Below, in pieces: positions 12,446 through 25,080 of a stretch of DNA of 64,000 nt. Origin of the DNA: Prosapia bicincta (taxonomy: Eukaryota > Arthropoda > Insecta > Hemiptera > Cercopidae); NCBI GenBank assembly GCA_036971475.1, contig JBAIZL010000008.1:30872219-30936218 (forward strand). Direction: 5' to 3'. Within the stretch, counting starts at the first letter, position 1, and each line of letters starts with the position of its first letter. The notes below the pieces were generated by a model that was not told where the DNA came from, ran no database searches, and saw nothing but the letters and a program-made list of their open reading frames with translations. Made by a program: the position numbers and the translations under genes.

Positions 12446-15400
12446 TTCTTGCATTTTTTTTAGAGCAAATATACGACAATTGCGATAGCTCCTATAATAC
12501 TTATTATAGATCAATTCTAAGTGCACAATTCGAATCTATGGTCGATTCTGCGTTTATTATGCCTTTTAAATGAGAAATCCATTTTTTGTAGAAACCGCAA
12601 AATCCATGAACTATAATTCATGCATTTTTTTTAGAGCATATATATGACAATTGCGATATCTCCCATAATACTGATTATAGATCAAATCTAAGTACACAAT
12701 GCGAATCTATGGTCGATTCTGCGTTTATTATGCCTTTTAAATGAGAAATCCATTTTTTGTAGAAATCGCAAAATCCATGAACTATAATTCATGCATTTTT
12801 TTTAGAGCAAATATATGACAATTGCGATAGCTATTATAATACTTAATATAGATCAATTCTAAGTGCACAATGCGAATCTATGGTCGATTCTGCGTTTATT
12901 ATGCCTTTTAAATGAGAAATCCATTTTTTGTAGAAATCGCAAAATCCATGAATTATAATTCATGCATTTTTTATATAGCAAATATATGACAATTGCCATA
13001 GCTCCTATAATACTTATTATAGATCAATTCTAAGTGCACAATGCGAATCTATGGTCGATTCTGCGTTTATTATGCCTTTTAAATGAGAAATCCATTTTTT
13101 GTAGAAATCTCAAAATCCATGAACTATAATTCATGCATTTTTTAGAGCAAATATATGACAATTGCGATAGCTCCTATAATACTTATTATAGATCAATTCT
13201 AAGTGCACAATGCGAATCTATGGTCGATTCTGCGTTTATTATGCCTTTTAAATGAGAAATCCATTTTTGTAGAAATCGCAAAATCCATGAAACATAATTC
13301 ATGCATTTTTTTTAGAGCAAATATATGACAATTGCGAAAGCTCCTATAATAATTATTATAGATCAATTCTAAGTTCACAATGCGATTCTATGGTCGATTC
13401 TGCGTTTATTATGCTTTTTAAATGAGAAATCCTTTTTTTGTAGAAATCGCAAAATCCATGAACTATAATTCATGCATTTTTTTAGAGCAAATATATGACA
13501 ATTGCGATAGCTCCTATAATACTTATTATAGATCAATTCTAAGTTCACAATACGAATCTATGGTCGATTCTGCGTTTATTATGCCTTTAAATGAGAAATC
13601 CATTTTTTGTAGAAATCGCAAAATCCATGAACTATAATTCATGCATTTTTTTTAGAGCAAATATATGACAATTGCGATAGCTCCTATAATACTTAATATA
13701 GATCAATTCTAAGTGCACAATGCGAATCTATGGTCGATTCTGCGTTTATTATGCCTTTTAAATGAGAAATCCATTTTTTGTAGAAATCGCAAAATCCATG
13801 AATTATAATTCATGCATTTTTTATAGAGCAAATATATGACAATTGCCATAGCTCCTATAATACTTAATATAGATCAATTCTAAGTGCACAATGCGAATCT
13901 ATGGTCGATTCTGCGTTTATTATGCCTTTTAAATGAGAAATCCTTTTTTTGTAGAAATCGCAAAATCCATGAATTATAATTCATGCATTTTTTATAGAGC
14001 AAATATATGACAATTGCCATAGCTCCTATAATACTTATTATAGTTCAATTCTAAGTGCACAATGCGAATCTATGGTCGATTCTGCGTTTATTATGCCTTT
14101 TAAATGAGAAATCCATTTTTTGTAGAAATCGCAAAATCCATGAACTATAATTCATGCATTTTTTTTAGAGCATATATATGACAATTGCGATATCTCCTAT
14201 AATACTGATTATAGATCAATTCTAAGTGCACAATGCGAATCTATGGTCGATTCTGCGTTTATTATGCCTTTTAAATGAGAAATCCATTTTTTGTAGAAAT
14301 CGCAAAATCCATGAACTATAATTCATGCATTTTTTTTAGAGCAAATATATGACAATTGCGATAGCTTCTATAATACTGATTATAGATCAATTCTAAGTGC
14401 ACAATGCGAATCTATGGTCGATTTTGCGTTTATTATGCCTTTTAAATGAGAAATCCATTTTTTGTAGAAATCGCAAAATCCATGAACTATAATTCATGCA
14501 TTTTTTTTAGAGTAAATATATGACAATTGCGACAGCTCCTATAATACTTATTATAGATCAATTCTAAGTGCACAATGCGAATCTATGGTCGATTTTGCGT
14601 TTATTATGCCTTTTAAATGAGAAATCCATTTTTTGTAGAAATCGCAAAATCCATGAACTATAATTCATGCATTTTTTTTAGAGCAAATATATGATAATTG
14701 CGATAACTCCTATAATAATTAATTTAGATCAATTCTAAGAGCACAATGCGAATCTATGGTCGATTCTGCGTTTATTATGCCTTTTAAATGAGAAATCCAT
14801 TTTTTGTAGAAATCGCAAAATCCATGAATTATAATTCATGCATTTTTTTTAGAGCAAATATATGACAATTGCCATAGCTCCTATAATACTTATTATAGAC
14901 AATTCTAAGTGCACAATGCGAATCTATGGTCGATTCTGCGTTTAATATGCCTTTTAAATGAGAAATCCATTTTTTGTAGAAATCGCAAAATCCATGAACT
15001 ATAATTCATGCATTTTTTTTAGAGCAAATATATGACAATTGCGATAACTCCTATAATAATTATTATAGATCAATTCTAAGTGCACAATGCGAATCTATGG
15101 TCGATTTTGCGTTTATTATGCCTTTTAAATGAGAAATCCATTTTTTGTAGAAATCGCAAAATCCATGAACTATAATTCATGCATTTTTTTTAGAGCAAAT
15201 ATATGACAATTGCGATAGCTCCTATAATACTTATTATAGATCAATTCTAAGTGCACAATGCGAATCTATGGTCGATTCTGCGTTTATTATGCCTTTTAAA
15301 TGAGAAATCCATTTTTTGTAGAATCACAAAATCCATGAACTATAATTCATGCATTTTTTTTAGAGCAAATATATGACAATTGCGATAACTCCTATAAAAA

Positions 15401-15861
15401 TTATTATAGATCAATTCTAAGTGCACAATGCGAATCTATGGTCGATTTTGCGTTTATTTAGCCTTTTAAATGAGAAATCCTTTTTTGTAGAAATCGCAAA
15501 ATCCATGAACTATAATTCATGCATTTTTTTTAGAGCAAATATATGACAATTGCGATAGCTCCTATAATACTTATTATAGATCAATTCTAAGTGCACAATG
15601 CGAATCTATAGTCGATTCTGCGTTTATTATGCCTTTTAAATGAGAAATGCATTTTTTGCAGAAATCACAAAATCCATGAACTATAATTCATGCATTTTTT
15701 TTAGAGCAAATATATGACAATTGCGATAACTCCTATAAAAATTATTATAGATCAATTCTAAGTGCACAATGCGAATCTATGGTCGATTCTGCGTTTATTA
15801 TGCCTTTTAAATGAGAAATCCATTTTTTGCAGAAATCACAAAATCCATGAACTATAATTCA
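12110..15861 (+). repeat. 3.75-kb tandem duplication, copy 1 (22 monomers)
   Basis: Markers here reappear 3752 bp to the right: GAAGCTATGG, AATTCGAATC, GAAACCGCAAAA, TCCCATAATACTG, GCTATTATAATAC, TTTTTATATAGC, GCGAAAGCTCC. The left breakpoint lies in identical sequence between about 12106 and 12180. After about 13860 the offset becomes 3923 (one extra monomer in copy 2), then 3413 from about 15310 (three monomers of copy 1 absent from copy 2, near 14700-15200). Confidence 0.85.
12947..12964. other. Perfect 18-bp palindrome form of dyad 2
   Basis: CATGAATTATAATTCATG is its own reverse complement. It arises by one C-to-T change in the dyad 2 spacer and is present in a distinct monomer subtype over much of the window, commonly followed by T6-ATAGAG and by GCCATAG instead of GCGATAG in the next monomer. 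Confidence 0.9.
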
Positions 15862-18800
15862 TGCATTTTTTTTAGAGCAAATATATGACAATTGCGATAG
15901 CTCCTATAATACTTATTATAGATCAATTCTAAGTTCACAATGCGAAGCTATGGTCGATTCTGCGTTTATTATGCCTTTTAAATGAGAAATCCTTTTTTTG
16001 TAGAAATCGCAAAATCCATGAACTATAATTCATGCATTTTTTTAGAGCAAATATATGACACTTGCGATAGCTCCTATAATACTTATTATAGATCAATTCT
16101 AAGTTCACAATGCGAATCTATGGTCGATTCTGCGTTTATTATGCCTTTAAATGAGAAATCCATTTTTTGTAGAAATCGCAAAATCCATGAACTATAATTC
16201 TTGCATTTTTTTTAGAGCAAATATACGACAATTGCGATAGCTCCTATAATACTTATTATAGATCAATTCTAAGTGCACAATTCGAATCTATGGTCGATTC
16301 TGCGTTTATTATGCCTTTTAAATGAGAAATCCATTTTTTGTAGAAACCGCAAAATCCATGAACTATAATTCATGCATTTTTTTTAGAGCATATATATGAC
16401 AATTGCGATATCTCCCATAATACTGATTATAGATCAAATCTAAGTACACAATGCGAATCTATGGTCGATTCTGCGTTTATTATGCCTTTTAAATGAGAAA
16501 TCCATTTTTTGTAGAAATCGCAAAATCCATGAACTATAATTCATGCATTTTTTTTAGAGCAAATATATGACAATTGCGATAGCTATTATAATACTTAATA
16601 TAGATCAATTCTAAGTGCACAATGCGAATCTATGGTCGATTCTGCGTTTATTATGCCTTTTAAATGAGAAATCCATTTTTTGTAGAAATCGCAAAATCCA
16701 TGAATTATAATTCATGCATTTTTTATATAGCAAATATATGACAATTGCCATAGCTCCTATAATACTTATTATAGATCAATTCTAAGTGCACAATGCGAAT
16801 CTATGGTCGATTCTGCGTTTATTATGCCTTTTAAATGAGAAATCCATTTTTTGTAGAAATCTCAAAATCCATGAACTATAATTCATGCATTTTTTAGAGC
16901 AAATATATGACAATTGCGATAGCTCCTATAATACTTATTATAGATCAATTCTAAGTGCACAATGCGAATCTATGGTCGATTCTGCGTTTATTATGCCTTT
17001 TAAATGAGAAATCCATTTTTGTAGAAATCGCAAAATCCATGAAACATAATTCATGCATTTTTTTTAGAGCAAATATATGACAATTGCGAAAGCTCCTATA
17101 ATAATTATTATAGATCAATTCTAAGTTCACAATGCGATTCTATGGTCGATTCTGCGTTTATTATGCTTTTTAAATGAGAAATCCTTTTTTTGTAGAAATC
17201 GCAAAATCCATGAACTATAATTCATGCATTTTTTTAGAGCAAATATATGACAATTGCGATAGCTCCTATAATACTTATTATAGATCAATTCTAAGTTCAC
17301 AATACGAATCTATGGTCGATTCTGCGTTTATTATGCCTTTAAATGAGAAATCCATTTTTTGTAGAAATCGCAAAATCCATGAACTATAATTCATGCATTT
17401 TTTTTAGAGCAAATATATGACAATTGCGATAGCTCCTATAATACTTAATATAGATCAATTCTAAGTGCACAATGCGAATCTATGGTCGATTCTGCGTTTA
17501 TTATGCCTTTTAAATGAGAAATCCATTTTTTGTAGAAATCGCAAAATCCATGAATTATAATTCATGCATTTTTTATAGAGCAAATATATGACAATTGCCA
17601 TAGCTCCTATAATACTTATTATAGATCAATTCTAAATGCACAATGCGAATCTATGGTCGATTCTGCGTTTATTATGCCTTTTAAATGAGAAATCCATTTT
17701 TTGTAGAAATCGCAAAATCCATGAACTATAATTCATGCATTTTTTTTAGAGCAAATATATGACAATTGCGATAGCTCCTATAACACTTAATATAGATCAA
17801 TTCTAAGTGCACAATGCGAATCTATGGTCGATTCTGCGTTTATTATGCCTTTTAAATGAGAAATCCTTTTTTTGTAGAAATCGCAAAATCCATGAATTAT
17901 AATTCATGCATTTTTTATAGAGCAAATATATGACAATTGCCATAGCTCCTATAATACTTATTATAGTTCAATTCTAAGTGCACAATGCGAATCTAATGTC
18001 GATTCTGCGTTTATTATGCCTTTTAAATGAGAAATCCATTTTTTGTAGAAATCGCAAAATCCATGAACTATAATTCATGCATTTTTTTTAGAGCATATAT
18101 ATGACAATTGCGATATCTCCTATAATACTGATTATAGATCAATTCTAAGTGCACAATGCGAATCTATGGTCGATTCTGCGTTTATTATGCCTTTTAAATG
18201 AGAAATCCATTTTTTGTAGAAATCGCAAAATCCATGAACTATAATTCATGCATTTTTTTTAGAGCAAATATATGACAATTGCGATAGCTTCTATAATACT
18301 GATTATAGATCAATTCTAAGTGCACAATGCGAATCTATGGTCGATTTTGCGTTTATTATGCCTTTTAAATGAGAAATCCATTTTTTGTAGAAATCGCAAA
18401 ATCCATGAACTATAATTCATGCATTTTTTTTAGAGTAAATATATGACAATTGCGACAGCTCCTATAATACTTATTATAGATCAATTCTAAGTGCACAATG
18501 CGAATCTATAGTCGATTTTGCGTTTATTATGCCTTTTAAATGAGAAATCCATTTTTTGTAGAAATCGCAAAATCCATGAACTATAATTCATGCATTTTTT
18601 TTAGAGCAAATATATGACAATTGCGATAGCTCCTATAATACTTATTATAGATCAATTCTAAGTGCACAATGCGAATCTATGGTCGATTCTGCGTTTATTA
18701 TGCCTTTTAAATGAGAAATCCATTTTTTGTAGAATCACAAAATCCATGAACTATAATTCATGCATTTTTTTTAGAGCAAATATATGACAATTGCGATAAC

Positions 18801-19275
18801 TCCTATAAAAATTATTATAGATCAATTCTAAGTGCACAATGCGAATCTATGGTCGATTTTGCGTTTATTTAGCCTTTTAAATGAGAAATCCTTTTTTGTA
18901 GAAATCGCAAAATCCATGAACTATAATTCATGCATTTTTTTTAGAGCAAATATATGACAATTGCGATAGCTCCTATAATACTTATTATAGATCAATTCTA
19001 AGTGCACAATGCGAATCTATAGTCGATTCTGCGTTTATTATGCCTTTTAAATGAGAAATGCATTTTTTGCAGAAATCACAAAATCCATGAACTATAATTC
19101 ATGCATTTTTTTTAGAGCAAATATATGACAATTGCGATAACTCCTATAAAAATTATTATAGATCAATTCTAAGTGCACAATGCGAATCTATGGTCGATTC
19201 TGCGTTTATTATGCCTTTTAAATGAGAAATCCATTTTTTGCAGAAATCACAAAATCCATGAACTATAATTCATGC
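15862..19275 (+). repeat. 3.75-kb tandem duplication, copy 2 (20 monomers)
   Basis: It follows copy 1 directly. Relative to copy 1 it gained one monomer near 17600-17780 and lost three near 18600. Changes private to this copy include TAACACTTAATATAG (17781), CTAATGTCG (about 17995) and CTATAGTCG (about 18507). These private changes are then found in the 7.5-kb duplicate at 25.3-26.1 kb, which dates the two events relative to each other. Confidence 0.85.
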
Positions 19276-20265
19276 ATTTTTTTTAGAGCAAATATATGAC
19301 AATTGCGATAGCTCCTATAATACTTATTATAGATCAATTCTAAGTGCACAATGCGAATCTATGGTCGATTCTGCGTTTATTATGCCTTTTAAATGAGAAA
19401 TCCTTTTTTTGTAGAAATCGCAAAATCCATGAACTATAATTCATGCATTTTTTTTAAAGCAAATATATGACAATTGCGATAGCTCCTATAATACTTATTA
19501 TAGATCAATTCTAAGTGCACAATGCGAATCTATGGTCGATTCTGCGTTTATTATGCCTTTTAAATGAGAAATCCATTTTTTGTAGAAATCACAAAATCCA
19601 TGAACTATAATTCATGCATTTTTTTTAGAGCAAATATATGACAATTGCGATAGCTCCTATAATACTTATTATAGATCAATTCTAAGTGCACAATGCGAAT
19701 CTATGGTCGATTCTGCGTTTATTATGCCTTTTAAATGAGAAATGCATTTTTTGTAGAAATCGCAAAATCCATGAACTATAATTCATGCATTTTTTTTAGA
19801 GCAAATATATGACAATTGCGATAGCTCCTATAATACTTATTATAGATCAATTCTAAGTGCACAATGCGAATCTATGGTCGATTCTGCGTTTATTATGCCT
19901 TTTAAATGAGAAATCCATTTTTTGTAGAAATCACAAAATCCATGAACTATAATTCATGCATTTTTTTTAGAGCAAATATATGACAATTGCGATAGCTCCT
20001 ATAATACTTATTATAGATCAATTCTAAGTGCACAATGCGAATCTATGGTCAATTCTGCGTTTATTATGCCTTTTAAATGAGAAATGCATTTTTTGCAGAA
20101 ATCACAAAATCCATGAACTATAATTCATGCATTTTTTTTAGAGCAAATATATGACAATTGCGATAACTCCTATAAAAATTATTATAGATCAATTCTAAGT
20201 GCACAATGCGAATCTATGGTCGATTCTGCGTTTATTATGCCTTTTAAATGAGAAATCCATTTTTT
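19276..20265 (+). repeat. Near-consensus monomers with GAAATCACAAAA variants
   Basis: About six monomers lie between the end of the 3.75-kb duplicate and the start of the 12-monomer HOR. They alternate GTAGAAATCACAAAA and GTAGAAATCGCAAAA and carry CCATTTT or GCATTTT before the T6 tract, which gives a local dimer pattern (about 19585, 19740, 19920, 20085). The same monomers recur at 26.8-27.8 kb in the 7.5-kb duplicate. Confidence 0.7.
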
Positions 20266-22313
20266 GCAGAAATCACAAAATCCATGAACTATAATTCATG
20301 CATTTTTTTTTAGAGCAAATATATGACAATTGCGATAGCTCCTATAATACTTATTATAGATCAATTCTAAGTGCACAATGCAAATCTATGGTCGATTCTG
20401 CGTTTATTATGCCTTTTAAATGAGAAATCCTTTTTTGTAGAAATCGCAAAATCCATGAACTATAATTTATGCATTTTTTTTAGAGCAAATATATGACAAT
20501 TGCGATAGCTCCTATAATACTTATTATAGATCAATTCTAAGTGCACAATGCGAATCTATGGTCGATTTTGCGTTTATTATGCCTTTTAAATGAGAAATCC
20601 TTTTTTGTAGAAATCGCAAAATCCATGAACTATAATTTATGCATTTTTTTTAGAGCAAATATATGACAATTGCCATAGCTCCTATAATACTTATTATAGT
20701 TCAATTCTAAGTGCACAATGCGAATCTATGGTCGATTCTGCGTTTATTATGCCTTTTAAATGAGAAATCCATTTTTTGTAGAAATCGCAAAATCCATGAA
20801 CTATAATTCATGCATTTTTTTAGAGCAAATATATGACAATTGCGATAGCTCCTATAATACTTATTATAGATAAATTCTAAGTGCACAATGCGAATCTATG
20901 GTCGATTTTGCGTTTATTATGCCTTTTAAATGAGAAATCCTTTTTTGTAGAAATCGCAAAATCCATGAACTATAATTTATGCATTTTTTTTAGAGCAAAT
21001 ATATGACAATTGCGATAGCTCCTATAATACTTATTATAGATCAATTCTAAGTGCACAATGCGAATCTATGGTCGATTCTGCGTTTATTATGCCTTTTAAA
21101 TGAGAAATCCATTTTTTGTAGAAATCGCAAAATCCATGAACTATAATTCATGCATTTTTTCTAGAGCAAATATATGACAGTTGCGATAGCTCCTATAATA
21201 CTTAATATAGATCAATTCTAAGTGCACAATGCGAATCTATGGTCGATTCTGCGTTTATTATGCCTTTTAAATGAGAAATCCATTTTTTGTAGAAATCGCA
21301 AAATCCATGAAATATAATTCATGCATTTTTTTTAGAGCAATATATGACAATTGCCATAGCTCCTATAATATTTATTATAGATCAATTCTAAGTGCACAAT
21401 GCGAATCTATGGTCGATTCTGCGTTTATTATGCCTTTTAAATGAGAAATCCATTTTTTGTAGAAATCGAAAAATCCATGAACTATAATTCATGCATTTTT
21501 TTTAGAGCAAATATATGACAATTGCGATAGCTCTTATAATACTTAATATAGATCAATTCTAAGTGCACAATGCGAATCTATGGTCGATTCTGCGTTTATT
21601 ATGCCTTTTAAATGAGAAATCCATTTTTTGTAGAAATCGCAAAATCCATGAATTATAATTCATGCATTTTTTATAGAGCAAATATATGACAATTGCCATA
21701 GCTCCTATAATACTTATTATAGATCAATTCTAAGTGCACAATGCGAATCTATGGTTGAATCTGGGTTAATTATGCCTTTTAAATGAGAAATCCTTTTTTT
21801 TGTAGAAATCGCAAAATCCATGAACTATAATTCATGCATTTTTTTTAAAGCAACTATATGACAATTGCGATAGCTCCTATAATACTTATTATAGATCAAT
21901 TCTAAGTGCACAATGCGAATCTATGGTCGATTCTGCGTTTATTATGCCTTTTAAATGAGAAATCCATTTCTTGTAGAAATCGCAAAATCCATGAACTATA
22001 ATTCATGCATTTTTTTTTTTTGCATATATATGACAATTGCGATAGCTCCTATAATAATTATTATAGATCAATTCTAAGTGCACAATGCGAATCTATGGTC
22101 GATTCGGCGTTTATTATGCCTTTTAAATGAGAAATCCATTTTTTGTAGAAATCTCAAAATCCATGAACTATAATTCATGCATTTTTTAGAGCAAATATAT
22201 GACAATTGCGATAGCTCCTATAATACTTATTATAGATCAATTCTAAGTGCACAATGCGAATCTATGGTCGATTCTGCGTTTATTATGCCTTTTAAATGAG
22301 AAATCCATTTTTT
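20266..22313 (+). repeat. 12-monomer higher-order repeat, unit 1 (2048 bp)
   Basis: Unit bounds are set at the GCAGAAATCACAAAA marker (20266 and 22314). The ordered signature is: T9 tract, AATGCAAATC, three monomers ending TTTATGC, GATAAATTC, TTTTTTCTAGAGC with GACAGTTGCG, GAGCAATATATG (a 2-bp deletion), GAAATCGAAAAATCC, GCTCTTATAATAC, GGTTGAATCTGGG, AAAGCAACTATATG, a T12 tract at 22010-22021, GATTCGGCG. Confidence 0.9.
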
Positions 22314-24361
22314 GCAGAAATCACAAAATCCATGAACTATAATTCATGCATTTTTTTTTAGAGCAAATATATGACAATTGCGATAGCTCCTATAATACTT
22401 ATTATAGATCAATTCTAAGTGCACAATGCAAATCTATGGTCGATTCTGCGTTTATTATGCCTTTTAAATGAGAAATCCTTTTTTGTAGAAATCGCAAAAT
22501 CCATGAACTATAATTTATGCATTTTTTTTAGAGCAAATATATGACAATTGCGATAGCTCCTATAATACTTATTATAGATCAATTCTAAGTGCACAATGCG
22601 AATCTATGGTCGATTTTGCGTTTATTATGCCTTTTAAATGAGAAATCCTTTTTTGTAGAAATCGCAAAATCCATGAACTATAATTTATGCATTTTTTTTA
22701 GAGCAAATATATGACAATTGCCATAGCTCCTATAATACTTATTATAGTTCAATTCTAAGTGCACAATGCGAATCTATGGTCGATTCTGCGTTTATTATGC
22801 CTTTTAAATGAGAAATCCATTTTTTGTAGAAATCGCAAAATCCATGAACTATAATTCATGCATTTTTTTAGAGCAAATATATGACAATTGCGATAGCTCC
22901 TATAATACTTATTATAGATAAATTCTAAGTGCACAATGCGAATCTATGGTCGATTTTGCGTTTATTATGCCTTTTAAATGAGAAATCCTTTTTTGTAGAA
23001 ATCGCAAAATCCATGAACTATAATTTATGCATTTTTTTTAGAGCAAATATATGACAATTGCGATAGCTCCTATAATACTTATTATAGATCAATTCTAAGT
23101 GCACAATGCGAATCTATGGTCGATTCTGCGTTTATTATGCCTTTTAAATGAGAAATCCATTTTTTGTAGAAATCGCAAAATCCATGAACTATAATTCATG
23201 CATTTTTTCTAGAGCAAATATATGACAGTTGCGATAGCTCCTATAATACTTAATATAGATCAATTCTAAGTGCACAATGCGAATCTATGGTCGATTCTGC
23301 GTTTATTATGCCTTTTAAATGAGAAATCCATTTTTTGTAGAAATCGCAAAATCCATGAAATATAATTCATGCATTTTTTTTAGAGCAATATATGACAATT
23401 GCCATAGCTCCTATAATATTTATTATAGATCAATTCTAAGTGCACAATGCGAATCTATGGTCGATTCTGCGTTTATTATGCCTTTTAAATGAGAAATCCA
23501 TTTTTTGTAGAAATCGAAAAATCCATGAACTATAATTCATGCATTTTTTTTAGAGCAAATATATGACAATTGCGATAGCTCTTATAATACTTAATATAGA
23601 TCAATTCTAAGTGCACAATGCGAATCTATGGTCGATTCTGCGTTTATTATGCCTTTTAAATGAGAAATCCATTTTTTGTAGAAATCGCAAAATCCATGAA
23701 TTATAATTCATGCATTTTTTATAGAGCAAATATATGACAATTGCCATAGCTCCTATAATACTTATTATAGATCAATTCTAAGTGCACAATGCGAATCTAT
23801 GGTTGAATCTGGGTTAATTATGCCTTTTAAATGAGAAATCCTTTTTTTTGTAGAAATCGCAAAATCCATGAACTATAATTCATGCATTTTTTTTAAAGCA
23901 ACTATATGACAATTGCGATAGCTCCTATAATACTTATTATAGATCAATTCTAAGTGCACAATGCGAATCTATGGTCGATTCTGCGTTTATTATGCCTTTT
24001 AAATGAGAAATCCATTTCTTGTAGAAATCGCAAAATCCATGAACTATAATTCATGCATTTTTTTTTTTTGCATATATATGACAATTGCGATAGCTCCTAT
24101 AATAATTATTATAGATCAATTCTAAGTGCACAATGCGAATCTATGGTCGATTCGGCGTTTATTATGCCTTTTAAATGAGAAATCCATTTTTTGTAGAAAT
24201 CTCAAAATCCATGAACTATAATTCATGCATTTTTTAGAGCAAATATATGACAATTGCGATAGCTCCTATAATACTTATTATAGATCAATTCTAAGTGCAC
24301 AATGCGAATCTATGGTCGATTCTGCGTTTATTATGCCTTTTAAATGAGAAATCCATTTTTT
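22314..24361 (+). repeat. 12-monomer higher-order repeat, unit 2 (2048 bp)
   Basis: It repeats unit 1 marker for marker at an offset of 2048 bp, including the T9 tract at its start and the T12 tract near 24058. I saw no difference over most of its length, so the duplication looks recent. It ends where GTAGAAGTCGC (AGAAGTC at 24364) replaces GCAGAAATCAC. Confidence 0.9.
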
Positions 24362-25080
24362 GTAGAAGTCGCAAAATCCATGAACTATAATTCATGCATT
24401 TTTTTTAGAGCAAATATATGACAATTGCGATAACTCCTATAATAATTATTATAGATCAATTCTAAGTGCACAATGCGAATCTATGGTCGATTCTGCGTTT
24501 ATTATGCCTTTTAAATGAGAAATCCTTTTTTGTAGAAATCGCAAAATCCATGAACTATAATTTATGCATTTTTTTTAGAGCAAATATATGACAATTGCGA
24601 TAGCTCCTATAATACTTATTATAGATCAATTCTAAGTGCACAATGCGAATCTATGGTCGATTCTGCGTTTATTATGCCTTTTAAATGAGAAATCCATTTT
24701 TTGTAGAAATCGCAAAATCCATGAACTATAATTCATGCATTTTTTTTTTGAGCAAATATATGACAATTGCGATAGCTCCTAAAATACTTAATATAGATCA
24801 CTTCTAAGTGCACAATGCGAATCTATGGTCGATTCTGCGTTTATTATGCCTTTTAAATGAGAAATCCATTTTTTGTAGAAATCGCAAAATCCATGAACTA
24901 TATAATTCATGCATTTTTTTTAGAGCAAATATATGACAATTGCGATAGCTCCTATAATACTTAATATAAATCAATTGTAAGTGCACAATGCGAATCTATG
25001 ATCGATTCTGCGTTTATTATGCCTTTTAAATGAGAAATCCATTTTATGTAGAAATCGCAAAATCCGTGAACTATAATACA

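Larger units (their letters stand above)
17565..25080 (+). repeat. 7.5-kb tandem duplication, copy 1 (44 monomers)
   Basis: Markers recur at an offset of 7516 bp: TAACACTT (17781 and 25297), TAGTTCAATTC (17964 and 25480), GTAGAATCACAAAA, AAATGCATTTTTTGCAG, TTATTTAGCC. Downstream of about 20300 the offset is 7515 because one T tract is a base longer here. From 24364 onward the offset is 5467, because copy 1 holds two 12-monomer units where copy 2 holds one. The left breakpoint lies in near-identical sequence between about 17564 and 17605. Confidence 0.85.

Noticed and set aside
971..17389. Sixteen forward open frames of 71-77 codons starting MRNPFFVEIAK
   Set aside because: They lie entirely inside the satellite, span about 1.3 monomers, recur at HOR spacing and exist only where two 1-bp deletions coincide. 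No ribosome site, domain or conserved-codon pattern supports them.
24804..24986. Reverse-strand 60-codon open frame, repeated at 30271-30453
   Set aside because: Both copies are the same satellite segment within the 7.5-kb duplication. The frame depends on a 2-bp TA insertion in the dyad 2 region (GAACTATATAATTC). No coding evidence.
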